DNA from: Legionella cincinnatiensis
GTDB lineage: Bacteria; Pseudomonadota; Gammaproteobacteria; Legionellales; Legionellaceae
Direction: 5' to 3'
Length of the DNA: 64,000 nt
Assembly (NCBI RefSeq): GCF_900452415.1
Contig: NZ_UGNX01000001.1
Coordinates: 372,001 to 436,000, forward strand
The first letter of the stretch is position 1. The number at the start of each line of letters is the position of its first letter. Made by a program: the position numbers and the translations under genes. The notes beneath the pieces were generated by a model. It ran no database searches. It was not told where the DNA came from and saw only the letters and a list, made by a program, of their open reading frames with translations. Positions 36,832 to 45,235 of this stretch are shown here, piece by piece.

Positions 36832-38172
36832 ATGCCAGAATTATCCGCCCCGAATAGTACGATAACAAGTCATTCTGATATGATTAATGACAAGCTTAAA
36901 GAGCAAAATGCAAAGGCAGATCAAGAACGGTTTATGCTCGAATTATTTGCATTTTTGCAAAGAAAGAATGACTTACTTTTACAGCAGCAATTTGAACAAT
37001 TGCAAGCTTCATTAAAAGATATTGCTCAAGACTGTGGCTATCAAGATCTTCCTACTGCATTGAATCTGGCAAAAAATGCGCGTGGGCAGACAGCATTAGT
37101 GAAAGCATTACAAGATCAAGAGTTTGGCTTAGCAAATACTTTGCTCAATTCTGGTGCACAATATGATGATCAAGCTAGGGCTGAATTTGATATTGCGATA
37201 GATAGTGAACGTGGGCGGCAAGCATTAGCGAATCATACGATTAGATCTCCATCTTCTTATACGCCATCAGATCCACAAAAGTTGCATGTAGTTAAAGAAT
37301 ATGGTTTAGTCTTAGGTGTGGAAATGACCAGTAAGGATGGCACTCCATCTCAACGAGCACACATAGGTCCTGCGTATAGTTTGATGACGAAATCGGTCGC
37401 TGATTACAGTAAAACTTGTACTAATCAACCGGTTAAAGATGACTTTAAACAAATTGCCAATGCATTTAATTTTACAAATAATGTATCTAAGTTTCAAAGC
37501 AGTCATCCTACTGGAACTCCTGAGGCGGGCAAGGAACTCTCGAAACGAATTCAAGCAGGAGAAGTAACAACAGTTCCTGTAAGTTGTAAAGGTCATGCTA
37601 TGGGGTTGTCTTTTGCTCCAGTGGCAAATGATCCTAATAAAACGTATTTAGTATTTACCAACCGCGGAGAAGGGGCTGAGAAATCAGGTAAATTTGGAAC
37701 CCAAATCTACGAAGTAGATAAGCGTGATGTGACTCCCGAGTTTATCAATAAAATGATGAATGGTCATTTTAAAGGGAACTCGCATGATGAAATAATGGGT
37801 AATATTCAGCGAGTTACTAAAGGTAAAGAACCTATTTGTCATATTGAACAAAGTCCTCAAAAGTACGACAATTGTTCTATTGCTAATGCTCGTTCTAATA
37901 TCCAGGGAATACTTTTTTGTCAAGAAGCTAACCGTAAAGGAGGCTTTGATAAAGTGAACAAAGAAGAGGTCAAGGAGCGTTATAAAGATTTTAGTGACGA
38001 CATGAAAAGTAAAAAAGTTCAAGAATTGGCAAAAGCTATCACAAAAGATCCAGAAAATTCGGATTTAAAAGCTTTAGCCCAAGGTTACTTAGATAAGCCA
38101 GGTAGTAAATTTAAGCATCATTTAGAATCGGTAGTTTCTGAAGAGCCATCCGTGCGCATGAAATCCCCATAA
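36832..38172 (+). CDS. Unrecognised protein, Dot/Icm effector candidate with clan CE-like His-Asn-Gln-Cys order
   Basis: 446 residues, no signal peptide or membrane helix. Residues 20-70 form a coiled-coil-like, Gln-rich helix. Residues 84-110 (RGQTALVKALQ... LLNSGA) read like one ankyrin repeat. The C-terminal part has H255 (CKGHAMGLSF), N277 (VFTNRGEG), Q343 and C348 (QKYDNCSIANA), in the order used by clan CE cysteine proteases/acetyltransferases (YopJ, Ulp1). The tail is charged and Glu-rich (LESVVSEEP). It starts 22 nt after dotA and may share its transcript. I do not recognise a named homologue. The effector idea rests on context and composition. The -1 frame continues past the stop (see 38160-38273). 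Confidence 0.6.
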   Translation: MPELSAPNSTITSHSDMINDKLKEQNAKADQERFMLELFAFLQRKNDLLLQQQFEQLQASLKDIAQDCGYQDLPTALNLAKNARGQTALVKALQDQEFGLANTLLNSGAQYDDQARAEFDIAIDSERGRQALANHTIRSPSSYTPSDPQKLHVVKEYGLVLGVEMTSKDGTPSQRAHIGPAYSLMTKSVADYSKTCTNQPVKDDFKQIANAFNFTNNVSKFQSSHPTGTPEAGKELSKRIQAGEVTTVPVSCKGHAMGLSFAPVANDPNKTYLVFTNRGEGAEKSGKFGTQIYEVDKRDVTPEFINKMMNGHFKGNSHDEIMGNIQRVTKGKEPICHIEQSPQKYDNCSIANARSNIQGILFCQEANRKGGFDKVNKEEVKERYKDFSDDMKSKKVQELAKAITKDPENSDLKALAQGYLDKPGSKFKHHLESVVSEEPSVRMKSP

Positions 38173-38273
38173 TTGTAAGCAGGTCACCGGGAGATGATGA
38201 ATCTTCTGAACAGGCAGGTTCAAGAGGTGCTAAAAATGATCGTTCCTTGGTAGGAAATGACCTTTTAGCCTAA
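38173..38273 (+). other. Possible out-of-frame C-terminal tail of the preceding gene
   Basis: In the -1 frame relative to the 36832-38172 gene, an open stretch runs across CCCC at about 38166-38169 and continues to a TAA at 38271-38273. It reads IIVSRSPGDDESSEQ... and then GSRGAKNDRSLVGNDLLA. It is hydrophilic and acidic like an effector tail. One extra C in the CCCC run would fuse it to the gene. Weak evidence. Confidence 0.3.
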
Positions 38274-38320
38274 TTTTAAATTTATCTCGAATCAAATGAT
38301 AATTACTATAATTGGCGCAA

Positions 38321-39187
38321 CTAATATGGATTAGAGATTCCACGCAAAAACTCACTCATTTCAATAGGTTCTTGACCAATCCCTAATGAATGACGAACAT
38401 AATTTGCTGCTTTTAATATATTTTCTAAATTGTATTTTTTGAGTTGAATCGAATGTAAATAGGCAACAAAAAACTCTGTTTTTAAATTTCCTATTCCCCT
38501 CCCCATTCCTGCCAGCGTGACATCAATAAAACGTACTCCAGCACTTATAGCAGCTAATGCATTGGCTTGAGCTAAACCAAGATTATCATGAGCATGAAAT
38601 CCGAAAGAGGTTGTAGGGTAGAGGTTCATGTATCTATCATAAAGTGATTTAACTTGTGGTGGTAATAAACTGCCATTAGAGTCAGCAAAGTAAATAATAT
38701 CTGGTTTGTAATCATTGATTTTTTTCATTACTTCATCAAGCTCATTCTCTTTATAGCAAGAAGAATGAGTTAAATTAATTGCAACATCTATATTTGCCTT
38801 TCTAGCCATTTTTATTTTAGGTAGGGCTGATTCGAGATCACCTTTTGGAATACAGATTCTTAATAAATCAATACCACATTCTTTTAATTCGATTAGATCG
38901 TTTGGGGTTATATTATTGGGGTAAATCATTACGGCTATTTTAGCGTGTTTAATTAAGGATCTACAAAAAAATAAATATTCTTTCGTACACCATCCCGCTC
39001 TACCTATGTCCATAGGTACTAAAGAGCCGTTACGATAGCCAATTTCTATGTATTCGATGCCAGAGTTATCAAGAGGTTGAAGGATTTCTTTTAATTCAGT
39101 GTCTGTAAAATTAAAATTAGTTCTATGTCCTCCATCCCTTAACGAGGTATCTAAAAGTATTATAGGCTCGCTCATATCATTCCACAT
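38321..39187 (-). CDS. DRE-TIM aldolase (4-hydroxy-2-oxovalerate aldolase / HMGL-like)
   Basis: 288 residues, a single HMGL-like TIM barrel: LLDTSLRDGGHRTNF (metal-binding Asp and catalytic Arg), FGFHAHDNLGLAQANALAA (metal His pair) and GMGRGIGNLKTEFF. It resembles the barrel of 4-hydroxy-2-oxovalerate aldolase but lacks the extra C-terminal part and has no acetaldehyde dehydrogenase partner nearby. Similar orphan aldolases occur in sugar-biosynthesis clusters; the substrate cannot be read. An in-frame ATG at 39175 (MSEPIILLDT) is an alternative start. It lies about 100 nt downstream of dotB in the same direction. Confidence 0.78.
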   Translation of the reverse strand: MWNDMSEPIILLDTSLRDGGHRTNFNFTDTELKEILQPLDNSGIEYIEIGYRNGSLVPMDIGRAGWCTKEYLFFCRSLIKHAKIAVMIYPNNITPNDLIELKECGIDLLRICIPKGDLESALPKIKMARKANIDVAINLTHSSCYKENELDEVMKKINDYKPDIIYFADSNGSLLPPQVKSLYDRYMNLYPTTSFGFHAHDNLGLAQANALAAISAGVRFIDVTLAGMGRGIGNLKTEFFVAYLHSIQLKKYNLENILKAANYVRHSLGIGQEPIEMSEFLRGISNPY

Positions 39188-39288
39188 ACAAAAATATGCT
39201 TCTTTATTAATTATAGCTAAAATAACAACACTTCAATAAAGAGAATGATTGACGTGGTATTAATTAAAGTATAAAAATGCTGGGAAGG

Positions 39289-40419
39289 TTATTGTTGATA
39301 TTCTTTTGCACCAGCAATAATTAATTTATATACTCGTTCACTAATAATGCCTTGCTCGAATTTTGCTTTGGCATCCCAAGTCATGAGCTGACCTTTTTGA
39401 CGAACTAGTTTACGCGTGGCGGATGTGACTTCGTTAGGATCACCTTCAAGTAAGATATCACGAACTTCTTCGTCAAATACTAAATACTCTCTTAAGGCAA
39501 CTCTCTTGTCATCTACAGTAGGTACTAATTTTTGCCATATACATAATCTTATTGTTTCTAAGATATCTATCGTTCTGCCAAGTCGTTCTTCACCAGAGAA
39601 TGAAGTAACGAGTCGGCGCATGGTTTCTGCAACTCCTGAAGTATGCAAAGTTGTATATACAGGATGTCCAGTGAGTGCAGCTTCTAAGGCAGCGCTGATC
39701 GTTTCTGCATCTCGGCACTCTCCTACCATGATTAAGCGAGGCTTTCTACGTAAAGCATTTCTTACTCCATCTGCAAAACTTGGTAAGTGTCTTGGTATTT
39801 CGGATTGACTCACTACTGCGGATATGGTTTCGATTTCATCATAGACGAATTCAATAGGTGATTCATAGGTTAATACTTTGCGATGAGAATCTTCAAACTC
39901 GATTAACTGTCGAATAATCGATGCTAATAACGTTGATTTACCTGAACCTGTGGCTCCGGTAATAAATACAATTCCTTCTTGAGGCGCAATTGCTTGAAGA
40001 ACGTTATCTGGCAGATGCATCGTTTCTAATCTGGGTGGCGTTGTGGGAATTGTTCTTAAAGTGATTTGGATTGCATCATGTCCTTCTACCAGACAGGCTG
40101 TTCCATTCACCCGATAGCGGTATCTAACACCTCGATTAGGGCGAAATTCATAGTGTGTATCTATATCCTTACCTGAAAGAAGCTGAGTCGTCGCATTAGG
40201 TCCATAAATGGCATTAATTAAATCACCAAGCTCCGTGTTTGATAAACGTCGATTAGTAATGCGGAATAATTTACCATAAACTTCCGCATAAATAGGTTCG
40301 CCTGTTTGAATAGTAATGTCCGAAGCATTTAAACGTTCAGTGTGTTCCAACATTCGATCCATGAATAATGGAGTAAAACGAGTAGGCTCATCAGGCATTA
40401 AATGAATATTGTTACTCAT
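39289..40419 (-). CDS. dotB: Dot/Icm cytoplasmic ATPase DotB
   Basis: 376 residues of the PilT/VirB11 secretion ATPase family: an N-terminal PAS-like domain, Walker A GATGSGKST, Asp box, Walker B LIMVGECRD, and the His box HPVYTTLHTSG. DotB is the hexameric ATPase that docks on DotO and powers effector export. It is the third gene of dotD-dotC-dotB, 9 nt after dotC. Length matches L. pneumophila DotB (377). Confidence 0.97.
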   Translation of the reverse strand: MSNNIHLMPDEPTRFTPLFMDRMLEHTERLNASDITIQTGEPIYAEVYGKLFRITNRRLSNTELGDLINAIYGPNATTQLLSGKDIDTHYEFRPNRGVRYRYRVNGTACLVEGHDAIQITLRTIPTTPPRLETMHLPDNVLQAIAPQEGIVFITGATGSGKSTLLASIIRQLIEFEDSHRKVLTYESPIEFVYDEIETISAVVSQSEIPRHLPSFADGVRNALRRKPRLIMVGECRDAETISAALEAALTGHPVYTTLHTSGVAETMRRLVTSFSGEERLGRTIDILETIRLCIWQKLVPTVDDKRVALREYLVFDEEVRDILLEGDPNEVTSATRKLVRQKGQLMTWDAKAKFEQGIISERVYKLIIAGAKEYQQ

Positions 40420-40428
40420 ATGTTTTCA

Positions 40429-41355
40429 TTAATGAATGTTATTGTTGTCGTTTACTGGGGCAATCATAGGTTGCCACGATTTATCTGTTATTATAATTTT
40501 AGACCGATTTGCCAATTTTTCCATATTTTTGAAATGTTCTAGAGCGTTTTCGTCTTTAGAAACAGCTGCTCGCCATTGCTCACTATTTACATTAAGAGCC
40601 GGTAATGCAGTTATTCTTAAGACTCTATCATCAATATGGATTTCTGATGCATCACCTGTTACTCCTAAGTCAGTATGAGAAACATATGGAGGAGAGACCA
40701 TATTCATTGCTAATAGTTTTCTATATAAGATCATGCCACCAAAATCTTCTTTAATTCTTGCAATGTTTTCCTCAAGAATAGTATTGGCCTGATCAACTCC
40801 TTGCCTCCAGCCCTTAGCCGCATAAATACACCATATTTTCTTTTCGACTTTTGTTTTAGGAAGTAAGGTATAGTTAGGATATTCTGGCTTTACATAGTCC
40901 AGCCATAAATATTGGCGCCAAGTAGGGGGAGTGGTTACAAAATGAGCCTGCTTTGCTACTTTATAGGTACGATCAGAAATACGAATCGTTTGTGTATCTG
41001 CAAGATTAAGTGTATTTCTTCCTTCCAATAAGACTGGAGGTAAAATGTTATGCTCTAATATGAGTGAATTAAAATCATAAATCGCGTCAAGTCTTCGCGA
41101 TTGTCTAATAAGGTGTTCATCAATAACTTTCGCTCTCCATGCTAAGCCTCCTTGTGCCCCAAGACTTAATGCAGTTTCTTTGATAGCCATTTGACGAAAT
41201 TTACCTTTGAGCTTCTTATTTCTCTGGTTTTTATTGACATTAGCCATGGCTTGTATACCAGCCAATGAGCCAGTATCACCTACGTATTTTGAGGAGGTGC
41301 ATGCCAGCAACAATGCAGATAATACAACTGTTATACTACGAATAAATTTTGCCAT
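40429..41355 (-). CDS. dotC: Dot/Icm outer-membrane lipoprotein DotC
   Basis: About 308 residues. Lipoprotein signal peptide with the lipobox LLAC (MAKFIRSITVVLSALLLAC). The rest is periplasmic with the typical DotC region (LWLDYVKPEYPNYTLLPKT; WRQGVDQANTILEENIARIKEDFGGMILY). With DotD it targets DotH to the outer membrane in the secretion core complex. The start ATG at 41355 lies inside the end of dotD; a TTG at 41367 would add four residues. Confidence 0.95.
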   Translation of the reverse strand: MAKFIRSITVVLSALLLACTSSKYVGDTGSLAGIQAMANVNKNQRNKKLKGKFRQMAIKETALSLGAQGGLAWRAKVIDEHLIRQSRRLDAIYDFNSLILEHNILPPVLLEGRNTLNLADTQTIRISDRTYKVAKQAHFVTTPPTWRQYLWLDYVKPEYPNYTLLPKTKVEKKIWCIYAAKGWRQGVDQANTILEENIARIKEDFGGMILYRKLLAMNMVSPPYVSHTDLGVTGDASEIHIDDRVLRITALPALNVNSEQWRAAVSKDENALEHFKNMEKLANRSKIIITDKSWQPMIAPVNDNNNIH

Positions 41356-41827
41356 AGCGTAATTCAACTACTTGACTGTTAGGGTAAACGTGAATATCTG
41401 CTTTTTTACCAGCTTGGTAATCAATATCACGCAAAATTTCAGCTAAACTTTGATCTTTTATATTTATACTAATTAAAACGGGAATCGATGGTGCTTTTCC
41501 TAATACGCGAAATCTGTAATGAGCCGATTTGGCAATACGAGCAGCAAGTTCTTCTATTGGGCCTGACCAGTCTACGCTAGCTCTAGCTTGTAGATTATAG
41601 GCATTGGGTATGGTCAAAGTATTGTCTTTATGGGGTGGCATGATCACCTTTTCAACACGTGCCATTTCGTGCATGGAATCACTTACAGATACCGCAGCTT
41701 CTGCTAACTTAATTGTGGCATCATCACTAGGATTATTGACAGGTGGCTTTTTAAAAAGCGTACCGGTTGTCTTGCATCCTACAAGCAGGACAGAGGCAAT
41801 AAACAGCATCAGAAGCTTATTGTTCAT
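41336..41827 (-). CDS. dotD: Dot/Icm outer-membrane lipoprotein DotD
   Basis: 163 residues: a lipoprotein signal with LLVGC at about 14-18, a linker, then the secretin N0-like domain (SVDWSGPIEELAARIAKSAHYRFRVLGKAP ... QVVELRYGKIYS). DotD and DotC anchor DotH at the outer membrane. It is the first gene of the dotDCB operon and overlaps dotC by 20 nt. Confidence 0.95.
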   Translation of the reverse strand: MNNKLLMLFIASVLLVGCKTTGTLFKKPPVNNPSDDATIKLAEAAVSVSDSMHEMARVEKVIMPPHKDNTLTIPNAYNLQARASVDWSGPIEELAARIAKSAHYRFRVLGKAPSIPVLISINIKDQSLAEILRDIDYQAGKKADIHVYPNSQVVELRYGKIYS

Positions 41828-42008
41828 TCAATTCTTTAAATGTTTGGAAATCTTCGTTTGATTGAAACAGGAGCTAGCCTCCTTGTCAAGCCTATCGAGA
41901 GTGAATTATATGAATTTAAATAGAAACTATTTTTAAAATTCATTATATGAACAGTTTTCGTAACATGGAATGAAGCTTAGAGTTATTTGTAGTGAAGCAA
42001 CACAAAAT

Positions 42009-42554
42009 TTATAATTTTTCAAATAATCCGTAAGCTACTTGTCCTGCTTGCTTCATTTTAACTTGTCGCCAGTCTTGCTCATCAAGATGAATTGCAACTG
42101 CTGATTCCAGATAAACAAGGCCACCCGTTTTAATAATCTGGCTATGAGTGATATCTGCAATACACTGAGGCAGATAATTTTTTGCAAAAGGTGGATCAAG
42201 AAAAATCAGGTCAAATTCTTCTTGGCTTTGTTTCAGATAGGATAATGCGTCTGTTTTTAAGAGTTTGAGTTTAGGGCTGTTGAATGCACTAATGACTTTT
42301 TGTAGATGTGTAAATGCTTTGGGTGATTGCTCTAGGAAAACAACACGTCCCGCTCCTCTTGAAAATGCTTCCAGGCCTAGAGCTCCGCTGCCTGCAAAAG
42401 CATCCAGGCAACGCGCCTCTCGAATATCGTGCATTAACCAGTTAAATAAAGTTTCGCGTACTCTATCTGGTGTAGGACGTAATCCTTCTTCAGTAGGGAA
42501 GGACAGCTTTTTACCCCGATAAATCCCACCAATAATGCGTATACTGTGTTTCAT
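42009..42554 (-). CDS. rsmD: 16S rRNA (guanine(966)-N(2))-methyltransferase
   Basis: 181 residues: IRIIGGIYRGKKLSFP at the start, the SAM site LDAFAGSGALGLEAFSRGA, and the catalytic DPPF (LIFLDPPFAKNY) of N2-guanine methyltransferases. It overlaps the upstream M16 gene by 4 nt. The ftsY-M16-M16-rsmD neighbourhood is common in gamma-proteobacteria. Confidence 0.95.
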   Translation of the reverse strand: MKHSIRIIGGIYRGKKLSFPTEEGLRPTPDRVRETLFNWLMHDIREARCLDAFAGSGALGLEAFSRGAGRVVFLEQSPKAFTHLQKVISAFNSPKLKLLKTDALSYLKQSQEEFDLIFLDPPFAKNYLPQCIADITHSQIIKTGGLVYLESAVAIHLDEQDWRQVKMKQAGQVAYGLFEKL

Positions 42555-43855
42555 GATTGCCCTACAGTGATGAGTAAAAATTTATCAGGATTCACTTGTT
42601 TTTTAAATGCTTCTTTTACTTGTTCACTGGTGACTGAATTAATATGAGCAGTATAATTATCCAGAAAATCATCAGGTAAATGGTAAAAAGCCATACGTAA
42701 TAAAATGGTGGCAATACTGCGATTACCGGATAAAGAAAGTGGAAAACTTCCTGTGAGGTACTGTTTAGCAGCTTCCATTTCTTCATTACTAGGACCATCA
42801 TTGATGTAGGTAGCTAAAGTTTTTTGAATAATGTCTAAGGAATTTTTGGTTTGTTGATTTTTAGTAGAGTAGCTGATGAGAAATGGTCCTCTTCCTGGCA
42901 TAGGTATAAATTGGCTGTCAATACCGTAGGTTAAGCCACGCTTTTCTCTGATTTCAATGGCGAGTCGAGAAACTAAAAGCCCCCCTCCTAAAATGTAATT
43001 TCCTACTATGAGAGGAAAATAATTCGGATTGTGGTGATCAATACCGATTTGACCAAGTCTTATGATCGTTTGTGATGATGGAAATGGGATATTGATTGCT
43101 TGAGCCTGGGACAGTTGTTGGGCTTTAGGGATTTCTGGAGCTGGCTGACCTTTGGGAAGCTCTTGAGTCAATTGATCTGCGAGTTGATGAGCAGTTTGAC
43201 TTGTAATGGCGCCTACCATGACTAAAACAGCATTATTACCTACATAGTAGCGTTTATAAAACTCAATAATCTGGTTTTTATTGATTGCTTTAACCGTTTC
43301 AGAGGTACCATTGACCGAGTGTGCATAGGGGTGTTGTTGGTATAATGTTTTGAAAAAATTGAGATTTGCTACCTCTTCTGGTGATTCTTGGCGTTGTTCA
43401 ATGGCCAGCAATTGTTGTTTTTTTTCTCTGATGAAAGCTTCGTCAGGAAAGTCAGGATGATTGATAATCTGAGTAAACGTTTTACTGGCTTGTATGAGTT
43501 GATCTTTGCTGACCAGGGTTTTAAGATGTAAAACGACCATATCTCTATTAATTTCAACATGGTATTGAGCTCCGGTATCCGCCAATGTTTCAGCAATAGT
43601 AGTTGCCTCTTGGCCTGAGTTTCCTTGATTCATCATCTGGCTTGTCAATGCAGCTAGACCATATTGAGGGCCGTCATTTGCAGACCCTGCAGCAAAAGCT
43701 AAGCTGATATCCAACATAGGCACTTCCATGGCTTGGTAGAAAACCACTTGAACTCCATTTTGAGTTTTCCACCTTTCTGTTTTAAATGTATTTGCTGTCG
43801 CTGTGTGTGACAAACCAATCATTAATGCCATAATGCATGTGCTAAAAATTCTCAT
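42551..43855 (-). CDS. M16 family zinc protease-like protein, non-catalytic partner
   Basis: 434 residues with a signal peptide and the M16 (pitrilysin/insulinase) fold: AFAAGSANDGPQYGLAALTSQMMNQG where an active enzyme would have HxxEH. The motif is absent, so this is the inactive half of a two-subunit protease. The C-terminal half keeps the GRGPFLISYSTKNQ and TGSFPLSLSG regions. It overlaps the catalytic partner gene (43852-45174) by 4 nt. Confidence 0.88.
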   Translation of the reverse strand: MRIFSTCIMALMIGLSHTATANTFKTERWKTQNGVQVVFYQAMEVPMLDISLAFAAGSANDGPQYGLAALTSQMMNQGNSGQEATTIAETLADTGAQYHVEINRDMVVLHLKTLVSKDQLIQASKTFTQIINHPDFPDEAFIREKKQQLLAIEQRQESPEEVANLNFFKTLYQQHPYAHSVNGTSETVKAINKNQIIEFYKRYYVGNNAVLVMVGAITSQTAHQLADQLTQELPKGQPAPEIPKAQQLSQAQAINIPFPSSQTIIRLGQIGIDHHNPNYFPLIVGNYILGGGLLVSRLAIEIREKRGLTYGIDSQFIPMPGRGPFLISYSTKNQQTKNSLDIIQKTLATYINDGPSNEEMEAAKQYLTGSFPLSLSGNRSIATILLRMAFYHLPDDFLDNYTAHINSVTSEQVKEAFKKQVNPDKFLLITVGQS

Positions 43856-45174
43856 GGTGTTACCTTGTATTTTTGAGGTTCTAATATTGCAATTGTTTTA
43901 TTTTTTTCTTGAAAATAACGTTGTGCGGTTTGCTGAATTTGTTCTGGAGTAACCGCTTCAATTGCTTTGGTATATTCCCCTGCTTTTTGCCAACCTAGAC
44001 CAATTGTTTCTAAAAGACCTATTTCTGAGGCTTGTCCGAAAATTGAGTCCTTTTCAAAAGTTTTTTGTGCAATAATTTGATTTTTAATTCTTTGCAATTC
44101 TTCCTGACTCACTGGCTTTTTCTTCAAATCATCCAATTCTTTAATAAATGCTTTTTGTAAGTTGCTTAATTTATAGTTTTGACTTGGAGTACCATAGATG
44201 ATGAATTGTGTTTGATATCGTGTATATGGGTTATAATATGTATCTGCTCCTGCAGCAATATGATTGCCACGAATTAAGTTTTTAGCAAAGCGAGAACTTT
44301 CGCCTGCATCTAATATTCCAGCAATTATTTCTAATGCATAAGGTTCATAGGCTTTATGAGCAGTACGTGTACTGGGAACAGAATAGCCAAGCATCAGCAA
44401 TGGTAGTTTTGCTGATGCTTGCACATGAACACTTTTTTTACCCAACATAGGGGGTTCTTTTTGTACTTTGCGTTCGGGAATAGCTTTCTGAGGCAATGCA
44501 CCAAAATAGTTTTCAGCTAAAACACGAACTTGCTCTGGATTAACATCACCCACCACAACTAAAGTAGCGTTATTAGGAGCATAGTATTTTTTGTACCATT
44601 CTCTTAGATCTTCAATATTCATCTGTTTCAGATCACTCATCCAGCCTATAACAGGATGATGATATGGAGCACTGAAATGAGCAGTTGCAAGAAAACGCTC
44701 AAAGGCTAACGCTTGCGGATTATCATCAGTACGCATTCGTCGTTCTTCTTGGATTACTTTAATTTCTTTAGCAAATTCATTAGTATCAAGGGTTAAATGA
44801 TTCATACGATCTGCTTCTAATTCAAAGCTAGTTGCTAGTTTTGAGGCATCTATTTTTTCAAAAAAAGCAGTATAATCATTGTTGGTAAAGGCGTTAGCTT
44901 GCCCCCCAATTGATGCAATCGTTTTGGAGAAGACACCTAACGGGAATTTTTCTGTTCCTTTGAACATCATATGTTCTATGGCATGAGAAACACCTGTAAT
45001 TCCACCGGGCTCATCCGCAGAGCCTACTTTGTACCAAATCATTGATACGACAATAGGAGCTCGATGATCTTCTTTGACCAATATTTTTAATCCATTATTC
45101 AAGATATACTCTTGAACTTGGCTAAAGGTCTGGCAAGATAGTACCATGAGTAGCGTAAAGAGTATTTTGCGCAC
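43852..45174 (-). CDS. M16 family zinc protease, catalytic subunit
   Basis: 440 residues with a signal peptide (about 1-18) and an intact HxxEH zinc motif (HAIEHMMFKG) plus the downstream Glu region. It should work in the periplasm on small peptides together with the partner encoded just downstream. The gene starts 61 nt from the divergent ftsY. Confidence 0.9.
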   Translation of the reverse strand: MRKILFTLLMVLSCQTFSQVQEYILNNGLKILVKEDHRAPIVVSMIWYKVGSADEPGGITGVSHAIEHMMFKGTEKFPLGVFSKTIASIGGQANAFTNNDYTAFFEKIDASKLATSFELEADRMNHLTLDTNEFAKEIKVIQEERRMRTDDNPQALAFERFLATAHFSAPYHHPVIGWMSDLKQMNIEDLREWYKKYYAPNNATLVVVGDVNPEQVRVLAENYFGALPQKAIPERKVQKEPPMLGKKSVHVQASAKLPLLMLGYSVPSTRTAHKAYEPYALEIIAGILDAGESSRFAKNLIRGNHIAAGADTYYNPYTRYQTQFIIYGTPSQNYKLSNLQKAFIKELDDLKKKPVSQEELQRIKNQIIAQKTFEKDSIFGQASEIGLLETIGLGWQKAGEYTKAIEAVTPEQIQQTAQRYFQEKNKTIAILEPQKYKVTP

Positions 45175-45235
45175 AACTTAACCTCAAAGTAAAAAAGATG
45201 ATAGAATTTCACATTTTTTAGGATTTGTACACTAT

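Noticed and set aside
38321..39187. Calling the aldolase a phenylpropionate-pathway enzyme (MhpE)
   Set aside because: The barrel motifs fit, but there is no partner dehydrogenase, hydratase or pathway context.
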